Part shown: positions 7,792 to 16,818 of the stretch, in pieces
Layout: the number at the start of each line of letters is the position of its first letter
How positions within the stretch are numbered: position 1 is the stretch's first letter
IMG/VR virus record: IMGVR_UViG_3300033388_001990
Span: 1-41,939 of that record
From: a virus
DNA length: 41,939 nucleotides
Reading direction: 5' to 3' (one strand)
Made by a program: the position numbers and the translations under genes
Notes under the pieces: model-generated
Seen by the model: only the letters and a program-made list of their open reading frames with translations
Database searches by the model: none
What the model was told of the DNA's origin: nothing

Positions 7792-8540
7792 TTTACATCC
7801 CTTTTACGGGATTAGGAATTACTGAGTATAAAGGAGACTCTTGGTTCCAATATAGAGCAAACATATTTAGAGATTATGTTGTTAAAAGTCTAAAGGCACA
7901 GACTACGAAAGACTTCACAATATGGATTTCATTCAGACCAGAAGAAAAAGATAACCCAGTTGTTACACAAATAGCCAAGGATATAGAAGACGCTGGATTA
8001 AAACACATATTCACATTTGATGGAGTAATGATGCACGATGATAGAGGAACTTGGCACAATCAAGACCTAGAAGAAAGGATGCAAAAATCCTTAGATTATT
8101 TAAAAGAATGGTTAGAACCATCAGAGTGGATTTATAAGACAGACCTAGGCTCAGATGATATGTTTTCTAAGATTGCCTTAGAAGAAATACAAAAAGTAGA
8201 GCCCAAAGAAAGGGGAGCAACATATTACTTTAGTGGATATATAATGGACATGGTGGGGGACAGAATAGCAGAGTGGAATAGAGATTCTAGCTGCTCTAAA
8301 TACACTGTCATATACCCCTCAGACGCATTCTTTGATGCCTCTAAGCATTTAGAATACGTTAAAGGACTAGAGAGCCACGAATTGCTTCCACAAATATTTG
8401 ATGCCACTAAATTACCAGATGGCAGGTATATGTGCGGAGTCCACAGAGGGAACATTTCAACCACTTGGGACAATTCCTTTAGAGGAAAACAATTCAACGA
8501 TATAGATAAAAAAGCAATTAAAGAAAAATTCGGTTTATGA
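7770..8540 (+). CDS. Putative rhamnosyltransferase-like GT-A glycosyltransferase
   Basis: This 256-residue protein overlaps the FkbM gene by 22 bases. Features match the putative rhamnosyl transferase family: an N-terminal YFxY-like strand region (HLIYIPFTGLG), a helix with RANIFRDYVVKSLKAQTTKD, the strand FTIWISFRPE, and an acidic D-x-G-S-D-D segment (KTDLGSDDMFSK) likely to coordinate the metal-nucleotide sugar. The C-terminal CGVHRGNISTTW is also typical. The family assignment is from memory and rhamnose as donor is not proven. Confidence 0.65.
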   Translation: MQKKTHLIYIPFTGLGITEYKGDSWFQYRANIFRDYVVKSLKAQTTKDFTIWISFRPEEKDNPVVTQIAKDIEDAGLKHIFTFDGVMMHDDRGTWHNQDLEERMQKSLDYLKEWLEPSEWIYKTDLGSDDMFSKIALEEIQKVEPKERGATYYFSGYIMDMVGDRIAEWNRDSSCSKYTVIYPSDAFFDASKHLEYVKGLESHELLPQIFDATKLPDGRYMCGVHRGNISTTWDNSFRGKQFNDIDKKAIKEKFGL

Positions 8541-9550
8541 AAATACCATACGTTAAGTTTGGAGAAAGTTATAAACAAATAAGAAAAGAAATATTAAAAG
8601 AGATAGACAGAGTTTTGTCAAGTGGAGACTTGATACTAAGAGAAGACGTAGAGAAGTTTGAAGAAAACTTTGCAAAATATGTAGGTAGTAAATATTGTGT
8701 AGGAGTAAATAGCGGAACAGATGCATTATATTTATCCTTAAAAGCATTAGGGATTAAACAAGGAGATAAGGTAATGGTTCCTAGTTATACATTTGTAGCG
8801 ACGGCACAAGTAGTAAAACAATTAAAAGCAGAATTATTCTTATATGATGTAGGCGAAAAGTTTGAAGACTTAAAGAATATAAAAGCTATTATGGTTTCTC
8901 ATATGGCAGGAGAGTTTATGACAGATATGGAAAAACTCAAAGAGAAAGCAGGAGATATACCGATAATAGAAGACGCTTGTCAAGCATTGGGAGCTATACA
9001 GAACAATAAGAAAGCAGGAACATTCGGGATTACAGGTTGTTTCTCATTTTATCCAGCTAAAATATTAGGCTGCTATGGAGATGGTGGTGCTATAGTTACC
9101 GATAATAAGATGATTTATAACGAAGTTAAAGAGCTAAGAAACCATTATAAGAAAGATTATTCAAAATGGGGTATCAATTCAAGATTAGACAATCTCCAAG
9201 CAGCAATTCTAAATGTTAAATTAAAGTATTTAGATAAAGTTATAGCTAGGAGAGAGGAAATAGCTCAATTATATTTAAAAGGATTAGGATATAGATTCAC
9301 AGAAGACAGAGGCTCTAAAAGAGTATGGCAAGACTTCATAATCTTAGAACATAATAGAGATTTATTATTCAACCATTTAAAAGAAAAAGGGATTGAAACA
9401 ATGGAAAATGATTATTTCTTTCCAATAGAAAAATGTATGGACTCAATAAGGTATGAAGCACAAACATTAAGGTTGCCAGTCAATGAGGCAATCACCGATA
9501 AAGAGGTCAAGTTTATTATTAAATCTATAAAAGAGTTTTATGTCAAATAA
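8537..9550 (+). CDS. DegT/DnrJ/EryC1 sugar aminotransferase
   Basis: This PLP-dependent aminotransferase of 337 residues acts on keto sugars of nucleotide-linked intermediates. Visible signatures are GVNSGTDALYLSLKALGI (phosphate binding), VPSYTFVATAQ, IIEDACQALGA (the Asp that contacts the PLP ring), and CFSFYPAKILGCYGDGGAIV, with Lys175 as the Schiff-base lysine. NSRLDNLQAAIL closes the domain. It is slightly shorter than the usual 360-390 residues but complete at the C-terminus. The gene starts with an ATGA overlap. A second, shorter paralogue lies at 36482. Its likely substrate is the 4-keto product of a dehydratase such as the one at 14867. Confidence 0.9.
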   Translation: MKIPYVKFGESYKQIRKEILKEIDRVLSSGDLILREDVEKFEENFAKYVGSKYCVGVNSGTDALYLSLKALGIKQGDKVMVPSYTFVATAQVVKQLKAELFLYDVGEKFEDLKNIKAIMVSHMAGEFMTDMEKLKEKAGDIPIIEDACQALGAIQNNKKAGTFGITGCFSFYPAKILGCYGDGGAIVTDNKMIYNEVKELRNHYKKDYSKWGINSRLDNLQAAILNVKLKYLDKVIARREEIAQLYLKGLGYRFTEDRGSKRVWQDFIILEHNRDLLFNHLKEKGIETMENDYFFPIEKCMDSIRYEAQTLRLPVNEAITDKEVKFIIKSIKEFYVK

Positions 9551-10154
9551 CAAAAGTATATATATTGCAGTATTAAACCAAGGAGAAATTAAAGTAGAAT
9601 TATCAAGATTTCTACATAATGCTTCTCACGATAGTAAATATAATATAATGATTACATATCCTTGCAATAGTCCGATTTCTAATAACAGAAATAAGATTGT
9701 TCAAGATTTCTTGGCACAGAAAGAATATGATTACTTATTAATGATTGATGACGATATTATACCGCCAGATAATGTTCTTGATTTAGCAGACTTTCAAAAA
9801 GATATTATCTCACCGATATGTTTCTTTTTCCAAAAGAACATGGTAGCACCATTAGTTCTTAAAAGAAGCCCAGAAGGAGATTATAATATAGATAGAGTTA
9901 ATGGGCACGAGGGATTGATTGAAACAGATGCAGTCGGTACGGGTTGTTTATTGTTATCAAGGAAAGTTTTAGAAGATGTCAGTGCACCATTTAATGATAT
10001 ATTTGATACAGACGGAGTAAGAAAGTTTGGCTTAGACCTAGCTTTCTGCCAAAGAGCTAAAAACAAAGGATACAAAGTATATTGTCATTTAGATTATGCC
10101 TGCGGACACAAAACTATATTTGATTTAAAGAAAATATATAGCTCATTAATGTAA
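9540..10154 (+). CDS. GT-A fold glycosyltransferase
   Basis: This 204-residue protein overlaps the aminotransferase by 11 bases. YDYLLMIDDDIIPPDNVLDL carries the DDD metal-binding motif of GT-A enzymes. ETDAVGTGCLLLSRKVLED resembles the acceptor-binding segment, and GLDLAFCQRAKNKGYKVYCH plus GHK matches the C-terminal catalytic-base and metal-ligand region. It is compact for a GT-2-like enzyme, as are many phage versions. It is presumed to add a sugar to a growing glycan, or directly to a phage or host protein. Confidence 0.75.
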   Translation: MSNNKSIYIAVLNQGEIKVELSRFLHNASHDSKYNIMITYPCNSPISNNRNKIVQDFLAQKEYDYLLMIDDDIIPPDNVLDLADFQKDIISPICFFFQKNMVAPLVLKRSPEGDYNIDRVNGHEGLIETDAVGTGCLLLSRKVLEDVSAPFNDIFDTDGVRKFGLDLAFCQRAKNKGYKVYCHLDYACGHKTIFDLKKIYSSLM

Positions 10155-10645
10155 TGAAACAAACTTTTGTTGTAGATATAAAAAACATAGATGATACTTG
10201 GAAAAACTTTGACAAGAGAGTTAAATATGATATTAAGAAATGTCCGTTAAAAGTATTCAAAACAAAGGACATAAAAACATTTGATGAAATGCACGCAAAG
10301 ACTAGACCAGATAGGTGGATAACAACAGAACAAATATTTAATAAATACGACGAATTAAGAAACAAATGCCACATATACGCTACTACAACTGCGATGGCAC
10401 TCGTATCTTGGGATGAAAATACTGCCTATTATTTAATGGCAGCAAGAGATAAAGAAATTAAACCAGATGGTTCTCCTTCGGCTATCTTATGGGAAGCAAT
10501 GAAGGACATGAATAAAAAGAAACTAAAAAGGTTTGATTTAGCAGGAGCAAACAAACCAACTATCGCTTTCTTTAAGAAAGGGTTTGGGGGCAAACTTGTA
10601 GCACAAAAAGGTCACTACTTAAAGTTTGATAAAAAATTAATATAA
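10154..10645 (+). CDS. GNAT/FemAB-like acyltransferase
   Basis: This 163-residue protein starts with a TAATG overlap. YDIKKCPLKVF, the long helix, ALVSWDENTAYYLMAARDKE and ILWEAMKDMNKKKLKRFDLAGAN match the acetyltransferase fold of FemAB/BioF2-like GNAT proteins, ending in the typical FFKKGFGGKLV. Such enzymes N-acylate amino sugars or build peptidoglycan bridges. Being directly downstream of an aminotransferase and glycosyltransferases, N-acylation of the amino sugar is the natural guess. It is the last gene of the first glycan island. Confidence 0.75.
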   Translation: MKQTFVVDIKNIDDTWKNFDKRVKYDIKKCPLKVFKTKDIKTFDEMHAKTRPDRWITTEQIFNKYDELRNKCHIYATTTAMALVSWDENTAYYLMAARDKEIKPDGSPSAILWEAMKDMNKKKLKRFDLAGANKPTIAFFKKGFGGKLVAQKGHYLKFDKKLI

Positions 10646-10650
10646 CAAAA

Positions 10651-11376
10651 ATGGAGTTCAACGACGAGAGTACTGGATTGGGGTTATGTCAGGATGTAAG
10701 ATTCTTATTAGGATTTAGCGTAAATGACACAACTTCATATTCAACAACAAACATAACAAGAAACATGAATAGCTGGTATCGTAAAGCTAATTCTTGGATA
10801 TGGCAAGCAACTGGAACATGGGAGTATGATGATAGTAATTATACAGATTTTCCTATTGCCACAGCAGATTTAGTAGTGGGTCAATCAGATTATGCACTAC
10901 CTAGTTCAGCTCAAAAAATAATGAGAGTAGAAATACTAGATACCACTGGAAACTATACTCTTTTAACAGAGTTAGACCAAAGTGAAATTGGAGAAGCTAT
11001 GACAAGATTTAGAGGGAATGATGGTATGCCACAATACTTTGACTTAATTGGTAGCTCTTTAGTGCTATATCCAGCACCAGCAGCAGCTAATATAACAACC
11101 ACAGCAGGAATAAAGGTGTATTTCTCAAGAGGGATAGATGAGTTTTCCACAGCAGATACATCAACAGAACCAGGATTTAGTAATGATTTTCATAGATTAC
11201 TTTCTTATGGGGCAGCATTAGACTATGCTTTAGCTCATAATATGGATAATAAGATACAGTCTTTCCAGACTAACATATCTATTATGAAACAAGATTTAAC
11301 TAAGTTCTACGGGAAACGAAACACAGCTAAAAAATTAAGGTTAGCAGCTCAAGACGAAGGGCTGTACAGGTTATAA
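10651..11376 (+). CDS. Head-tail connector/adaptor protein
   Basis: This 241-residue protein has an N-terminal helical part (SWYRKANSWIWQATGTWEYD), a central beta region (YALPSSAQKIMRVEILD) and a C-terminal helix bundle (FHRLLSYGAALDYALAHNM). This layout resembles podovirus head-to-tail adaptors (P22 gp4 or T7 gp11 type), in which the helices bind the portal and the beta part contacts the tail hub. It directly follows the glycan island and precedes tail genes. In most podoviruses this gene would follow the coat gene directly, so the island appears inserted here. Confidence 0.7.
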   Translation: MEFNDESTGLGLCQDVRFLLGFSVNDTTSYSTTNITRNMNSWYRKANSWIWQATGTWEYDDSNYTDFPIATADLVVGQSDYALPSSAQKIMRVEILDTTGNYTLLTELDQSEIGEAMTRFRGNDGMPQYFDLIGSSLVLYPAPAAANITTTAGIKVYFSRGIDEFSTADTSTEPGFSNDFHRLLSYGAALDYALAHNMDNKIQSFQTNISIMKQDLTKFYGKRNTAKKLRLAAQDEGLYRL

Positions 11377-11403
11377 AGGTCTCAAAATAAAAACAATAAA
11401 AAA

Positions 11404-11868
11404 ATGAAATTAAACGGAGCAATACATATTGGTGGACATTTTACAGCTAAATTAGTTAGAAAAGATGGCACTGAAGAAAAAATAACAGTTTGTAACACAG
11501 TTACAACAACTGGAATTGATAGTGTAGCAGGATTAATCGGTGGTTTAAAAACTACTGGATTTACCTATCTTGGGATAGGAACATCAGCAGTAACTATTTT
11601 AGCAGCAGACACAGGATTAGGAGCAGAAGTATCAGGTGGAAGTTTAGCTAGAGCAGCAGCAACAACAACACAAGTCACCACAGATGGAGCAAATGATACA
11701 TTGAGATTAGTTAATTCATTCGCAGCAACAGGAACATATACAATACAAGAAGCAGGTATCTTTGATACAGCATCTAGTGGAGTTATGTTAGCGGGTGGAA
11801 CTTTCGCAGCAAAAGCTATGGAAGATGGTGATGAATTAGTTATGACTTATAATTTAGACGTAGACTAA
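11404..11868 (+). CDS. Tail/fibre-associated structural protein (154 aa)
   Basis: This beta-rich protein contains YLGIGTSAVTI, SLARAAATTTQVTTDGAND and IQEAGIFDTASSGVMLAGG. These motifs are common in small phage tail or collar proteins that sit next to fibre genes. There are no membrane segments. A 27-nt A-rich gap separates it from the connector, and its stop overlaps the next start as TAATG, so it is translated together with the large 998-residue protein. A specific position in the virion cannot be assigned. Confidence 0.7.
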   Translation: MKLNGAIHIGGHFTAKLVRKDGTEEKITVCNTVTTTGIDSVAGLIGGLKTTGFTYLGIGTSAVTILAADTGLGAEVSGGSLARAAATTTQVTTDGANDTLRLVNSFAATGTYTIQEAGIFDTASSGVMLAGGTFAAKAMEDGDELVMTYNLDVD

Positions 11869-14864
11869 TGGAGAAACAGAAACATCTTATCAAAGACGAT
11901 TTAAAGGACCGGATTGAAATTGAGGTTGGTGATTACAAACAGCCTGATTTCAAGCCACAGATTAAAATGATGAGGTGGGATAATGAGGTTAATTATTCAG
12001 TTCGTTTAAAAAATTGGAATAAAGATAAAATAGATTTAGAATTCTATGACCATGAGGAAGGATTTAAATTTATTTGGTATCTAAAAGAGAAGCCAGAAAG
12101 TAATATAGTTGAGTTTACTTTACAAAGTAAAGGAGTAGATTTTTATTATCAACCAGAACTTTCTCAAGAAGCAAAAGATAGAGGTGACATCAGACCTGAA
12201 AATGTAGTTGGTAGTTATGCTATTTATCACTCTACTAAGGGTGGGATGAATGACAGTAGAGGAATGGAATATAAATGTGGGAAAGTAGGACATATTTTTA
12301 GACCACATTTATATGATGCAGATGGAAAAGAATGTTGGGGTATATTGCATATTGATAAAGAAGCAGGAACTTACACAGTAGAAATACCACAAGAATTTTT
12401 AGATAATGCAGTTTATCCTATTAAAAGTAATGATACGTTTGGGTATACAAGTCTTGGTGGAACTGACTCTTTTGATTTAGCTCGTTTTGGTGGAAGCAGT
12501 TATATCAGTGGTGAGGCACACAATCTGGGGATAGCAGGAACATTGGACTCAATTAAGCTTGGGTTAAGAGCAACAAGTAGCACACAGACTCTTGATATGT
12601 ATGCTGCACTATATAGAGAGGATAGTGCGGGTGCTGACTCGCATAACCTTGTTGTCGGAATCGAAAGAGCAGAAGGGGCGGATGATGTCACAACAAGTGC
12701 TGCTTGGTTTACATTTACGGGTAGTTCAGAGTCACTATCAGCAGATGACTACATTATCGTTGCTCTTGGGAATGCTGCTGGTTTAACTGCTGGGGATGTA
12801 TCACTTAGGTCTGATGAGGTGGACCCATTGAGGCGTTATAACGACAGCGGTCTCTATGCTACTCTGAAGGCTGTTGACCCGTGGAACGAGGACGATGCAG
12901 CAGATAATACTAATTGGTCTATGTACGTTACCTATACACCAGCAGTCCTTACGGTGACAACCCAAGCCGCATCAGATGTAACTTCTACAACGGCAACAGC
13001 TAATGGAAATATAACAGATGTTGGTGCTGAAAATGCGGATAAAAGAGGATTTGTATATGATGATGCTAGCCACGATTTACCAGAAGGAAGTGAATCACTT
13101 GTTGATACTGAAAGTTTTGACAATACTTTTGGTGATTGGGTAAATGATGCAGGCGTAGGTAGTAATTGTTTACAATTTGATACCAATAATACTGGTTCTG
13201 GCAATACTGGTCCTTCTGCACCACAGGATGGAACACATTATGTTTATTATGAAACTTCATCTAGTGCTTGTAATGGTGGGAACTGGGACTCAATGACATA
13301 TACATTAAGTGAAACCACTGGTGGTCATGTAGATTTTTATTATCATATGTACGGAGCTGATATTGGAATTTTGACATTAGAAGCCTATGATGGAGTTGGC
13401 TGGACAGCATTTTTGACAAAAAACGGACAACAGGAACAAACAGATGAACTTGACCCTTGGACTCACGTTACTGATGCAGTTTTTCCTAGTAACACAGAAA
13501 AAATAAGATTTTATTATACTGGTGCTACTGGTTTTGCTGGGGATGCAGGGATTGACCTTGTAAAAGTATATGAGGGTGGTGCTGCACCAGCACCTGGAGA
13601 CACAGATTATGAATGGTTCACAACAGAAGAAGGAAATTACGGAACTGGAGCATTCACAGGTTCTTTAGAAGATTTAGACCCCTCCACAACTTATTATGTT
13701 AGAGCTTGGGCTTGGCAGGCGACAGATGGATATGTTTATGGAGATGAAATTGAATTTACAACTGAAGCAGAAGGTGGAACAACATATAGAGCAACAATAA
13801 CTGATGTAATATCAATATTAGAAGTACCAGACCCAGTAACAGGATTAGATTTTTCTGTGAGGGCAAATTGGAGAAAAGTGATATCAGATATAATGGCATT
13901 AGTAGATAATTTAGCACCGAGAGCCGTTTTTAGAAAGTCTATTTCAGATACCATCGAGTTAGTAGATAATTTAACTTTAACGGTATATTTTAGGAAAGCA
14001 ATATCTGACACTATAACTTTGATTGATAATATTTCTAAAAGAGCAAATTTCAGAAAGATAATATCGGATTCAATAACTTTAGTAGATAGTTTAACGACTA
14101 GATTATTAGATTTATTTAGAGTTACTATAAGCGACACAATTACCTTAGTTGACAATCTGTCTAAGAAAACAAATTTTAGAAAATCAGTATTAGATTCAAT
14201 AGTTTTAGTTGATTCTTTCATTGCTGATTTTACAGGTACATTTAGACAAACGATTACTGATACAATTACTTTAGTGGATAATATATCTAAAAAAGTATCA
14301 TTCAGAAAATCTATTTCTGATTCAATAATATTGGTAGATAATTTCTTAGCACAAATCAGAGATATCTTTAGAGTTACAATAAGTGATTCAATAACGCTAG
14401 TTGATTCTTTTACAATCAGATTATTAGATATATTCAGGGCAACAATAACAGATACTATCACTTTAGTAGATAGTCTATCTAAGAGAGCAACCTTTAGAAA
14501 AACACAATCTGATGTTATTACTTTAGTAGACACATTAACAAAAAGAATATCATTTAGAAAGGCAATAAGCGACACAATGACACTTGTAGATTCTTTTATA
14601 GCTAAATTCAGAGGAACATTTAGACAAGTTATATCAGATTCAGTTTCTTTAGTAGATACATTGGCTACCTCATATAGAAAAGTATGGAGATGGGATGAGG
14701 TTATCAAAAGTATAACTAATTGGACAAACAAATCTAAGAATACTACTTCTTATACAGGACAGACGAAAAACACTACATCTTTTACTAACCAGAGTAAGAA
14801 TACAACAGCGTATACTAAACAATCAAAGAATACATCGAATTGGACTAATCAATCTAAAAGTTAA
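11868..14864 (+). CDS. Large repetitive tail/fibre protein (998 aa)
   Basis: This is the largest single-piece virion gene. Residues 1-180 form an unusual N-terminal domain, followed by a carbohydrate-binding-like beta region. A fibronectin type III-like segment (TTQAASDVTSTTATANGNI ... YVRAWAWQ) is split by an inserted jelly-roll-like domain at about residues 405-570. From about residue 650 there are some 12-14 repeats of the form (F/V)RK.ISD(T/S)ITLVD(N/S), in alternating short and long spacings. The C-terminus has five copies of a KNTT.(Y/F)T.QS 10-mer. It is probably an extended fibre or adhesin. Confidence 0.8.
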   Translation: MEKQKHLIKDDLKDRIEIEVGDYKQPDFKPQIKMMRWDNEVNYSVRLKNWNKDKIDLEFYDHEEGFKFIWYLKEKPESNIVEFTLQSKGVDFYYQPELSQEAKDRGDIRPENVVGSYAIYHSTKGGMNDSRGMEYKCGKVGHIFRPHLYDADGKECWGILHIDKEAGTYTVEIPQEFLDNAVYPIKSNDTFGYTSLGGTDSFDLARFGGSSYISGEAHNLGIAGTLDSIKLGLRATSSTQTLDMYAALYREDSAGADSHNLVVGIERAEGADDVTTSAAWFTFTGSSESLSADDYIIVALGNAAGLTAGDVSLRSDEVDPLRRYNDSGLYATLKAVDPWNEDDAADNTNWSMYVTYTPAVLTVTTQAASDVTSTTATANGNITDVGAENADKRGFVYDDASHDLPEGSESLVDTESFDNTFGDWVNDAGVGSNCLQFDTNNTGSGNTGPSAPQDGTHYVYYETSSSACNGGNWDSMTYTLSETTGGHVDFYYHMYGADIGILTLEAYDGVGWTAFLTKNGQQEQTDELDPWTHVTDAVFPSNTEKIRFYYTGATGFAGDAGIDLVKVYEGGAAPAPGDTDYEWFTTEEGNYGTGAFTGSLEDLDPSTTYYVRAWAWQATDGYVYGDEIEFTTEAEGGTTYRATITDVISILEVPDPVTGLDFSVRANWRKVISDIMALVDNLAPRAVFRKSISDTIELVDNLTLTVYFRKAISDTITLIDNISKRANFRKIISDSITLVDSLTTRLLDLFRVTISDTITLVDNLSKKTNFRKSVLDSIVLVDSFIADFTGTFRQTITDTITLVDNISKKVSFRKSISDSIILVDNFLAQIRDIFRVTISDSITLVDSFTIRLLDIFRATITDTITLVDSLSKRATFRKTQSDVITLVDTLTKRISFRKAISDTMTLVDSFIAKFRGTFRQVISDSVSLVDTLATSYRKVWRWDEVIKSITNWTNKSKNTTSYTGQTKNTTSFTNQSKNTTAYTKQSKNTSNWTNQSKS

Positions 14865-14866
14865 TT

Positions 14867-15646
14867 ATGACAATCTTAATTACGGGGGCAGCAGGTTCAA
14901 TAGGTAGTGAACTTGTTAGACAACTTAGTAAGACTAATAATGTAATTGCAGTTGACCAAGATGAAAGTGGACTTTACGATTTAGAGGGATGCACACCAGT
15001 TATAGCCAACATAAGAGATAGAGAAAGACTTAATGATATATTTAGTCATTATAAGCCTGACATAGTTTATCACGCAGCAGCGTATAAGCATCTTTCAAGC
15101 TATGAGAAAGAGAACCTATATGAAGTAATAGAAACAAATATACAGGGCACAAAGAATGTAATTGAGACAGCCAAGAAGTATAAGGTCAAGAAACTTGTGT
15201 TTATCTCCACAGATAAGGCAGTTAATCCAACGAGTCTAATGGGAACAACTAAACTCTTAGGAGAAATAATGGCTAAACGAAGTGGGTATATTGTAGTAAG
15301 ATTTGGCAACGTATTCGGAAGCAGAGGAAGTGTAATTAAGAAATGGGAGAAACAAGCAAAAGAAGGCAAACCCATAACCATTACAGATATTAGAATGACA
15401 CGCTACTTTATGAGCATAAAAGACGCTTGTAAACTAGTTATAGAGGCATCTAAGAAAGGAAAAGGAGGAGAGATATTTATTTTAGATATGGGCGAACAGA
15501 AAAAGCTCATAGATATAGCAAAAGGTTATTCAGATAAAATAAAAATAATAGGTGCCAAAGAAGGCGAAAAATTATGTGAAGAATTAATGACAGAAGAAGA
15601 AATTATAAAAGCTAAAAAAATAAAAGATTTTTATGTCATCAAATAA
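14867..15646 (+). CDS. Nucleotide-sugar 4,6-dehydratase-like SDR (CapD/PseB type)
   Basis: This 259-residue short-chain dehydrogenase is of the polysaccharide biosynthesis family. NAD binding is through GAAGSIG (residues 7-13). FISTDKAVNPTSLMGTTKLL is the CapD/FlaA1 signature, with Met in place of the usual SDR catalytic Tyr (MGTTK), as is normal in this family. VVRFGNVFGSRGSVIKKW and ITITDIRMTRYFMSIKDA complete it. Such enzymes convert UDP-GlcNAc or similar to a 4-keto-6-deoxy sugar, the substrate class of DegT aminotransferases. It is shorter than PseB (about 330). It starts two bases after a tail gene. Confidence 0.85.
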   Translation: MTILITGAAGSIGSELVRQLSKTNNVIAVDQDESGLYDLEGCTPVIANIRDRERLNDIFSHYKPDIVYHAAAYKHLSSYEKENLYEVIETNIQGTKNVIETAKKYKVKKLVFISTDKAVNPTSLMGTTKLLGEIMAKRSGYIVVRFGNVFGSRGSVIKKWEKQAKEGKPITITDIRMTRYFMSIKDACKLVIEASKKGKGGEIFILDMGEQKKLIDIAKGYSDKIKIIGAKEGEKLCEELMTEEEIIKAKKIKDFYVIK

Positions 15647-16388
15647 ACTACGTAAACAAATTATCAAGAGTAGTTACGAAGCAGGAGCATGCCATCTAGG
15701 AAGTGCACTAAGTTGTGCAGACCTAATAGAGGCAATATATTATATTAAAAAGCAAAGTGAGACATTCTTGTTTGCTAAAGCAAGTGGGGTAGCAGCATTA
15801 TATTGTTATCTACACCCTAAAAAAGCAGCAAAATACTTAAAAGAATATCCGTTACCAGATAAAAGAGTGCCAGGAATTGAACATTCATTTGGCTCATTAG
15901 GACACGGAATACCAGTGGCAGTAGGGGTAGCACTAGCAAATAAAAAAAAGAGAGTTTATTGTCTTATAGGAGACGCAGACTTGCAAGAAGGAACATTCTG
16001 GGAAAGTTTGTTATTTGCATCACATCACAATCTAAGCAATTTAGTTATACTTGTAGATAGAAATAATATTCAAGCCTGCGGAAAGACAGAAAAGATTATC
16101 AAACTTAATCCTCTAAGAAATAAGATAGAATCGTTTGGATGTGATGTTCATATAGTAAATGGACACAACAGAAAAGAAATTGAAGAGATATTTGATGAAC
16201 CAATCTATATGAGTGATGAAGATTTTGAGCCCTGTGGATTAGTTTCTAAACAATTTTATAAACCAACGGTCGTCATAGCTAAAACAACAAAAGGTAAAGG
16301 TGTTGACTTTATGGAAAACAACCATACTTGGCACTATAAAAACCTAGACGAACATGGACTTAAGAACGCATTATCACAACTATCTTAG
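15633..16388 (+). CDS. Transketolase, N-terminal (TPP-binding) subunit
   Basis: This 251-residue split transketolase subunit overlaps the dehydratase by 14 bases. HLGSALSCADLIEAIYYI and GSLGHGIPVAVGVALANKKK lead to the TPP-Mg motif CLIGDADLQEGTFWESLLFA ending in VDRNN (GD...NN). The last third carries TKGKGVDFMENNHTWHYKN, typical of the subunit. Split transketolases are common in archaea and in surface-sugar clusters, where they move two-carbon units to make unusual or branched sugars. A dedicated pathway step is more likely than a general pentose-phosphate role. Confidence 0.88.
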   Translation: MSSNKLRKQIIKSSYEAGACHLGSALSCADLIEAIYYIKKQSETFLFAKASGVAALYCYLHPKKAAKYLKEYPLPDKRVPGIEHSFGSLGHGIPVAVGVALANKKKRVYCLIGDADLQEGTFWESLLFASHHNLSNLVILVDRNNIQACGKTEKIIKLNPLRNKIESFGCDVHIVNGHNRKEIEEIFDEPIYMSDEDFEPCGLVSKQFYKPTVVIAKTTKGKGVDFMENNHTWHYKNLDEHGLKNALSQLS

Positions 16389-16818
16389 AGAGTTAGCGAG
16401 TAGAGACAAAGATATTATTCTGCTTACAGGAGACTTAGGCTATTCTTTTAATGAGGAATTTGCTAAAGAGTTTCCAGACCAGTTTATTAACTGTGGTTGT
16501 ATGGAACAATCAATGGTTGGAATAGCAGCAGGATTAGTATTGGCAGGCAAGAAACCATATTGTTATAGTACAACAATCTTTCTTCTTATGAGAGCTTACG
16601 AGCAAGTAAGAGATGATATTTGCTACAATAATTTAGACGTTAAACTTATAGGCACAGGGGCGGCAGACTTCTTGGGCTTTACTCATAATTTGCACGGAAC
16701 AGAAAATGAGGAAGATTTATTAAAAAATCTGCCAAATATTAAAAGATATTATCCTAAAACTGAAAATGAGCTTGAAGGAGCAATAAATAAGGAAGGACCA
16801 ATATATATACGATTATGA
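16354..16818 (+). CDS. Transketolase, C-terminal (pyrimidine-binding) subunit, short
   Basis: This is the partner of the gene just upstream, overlapping it by 35 bases. LASRDKDIILLTGDLGYSF, FPDQFINCGCMEQSMVGIAA (with the catalytic Glu region) and GKKPYCYSTTIFLLMRAYEQ are diagnostic of the Pyr domain. At 154 residues it is only about half the usual C-terminal subunit (about 310), because the third transketolase C domain is missing. The protein ends cleanly in IYIRL with ATGA coupling to the next gene, so this looks like a trimmed design rather than a frameshift. Confidence 0.85.
   Translation: MDLRTHYHNYLRELASRDKDIILLTGDLGYSFNEEFAKEFPDQFINCGCMEQSMVGIAAGLVLAGKKPYCYSTTIFLLMRAYEQVRDDICYNNLDVKLIGTGAADFLGFTHNLHGTENEEDLLKNLPNIKRYYPKTENELEGAINKEGPIYIRL

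Noticed and set aside
13736-14731. 331-codon open frame on the minus strand
   Set aside because: It is a shadow of the repetitive 998-residue tail gene. The repeat structure keeps the antisense frame free of stops, and no promoter or start context supports it.
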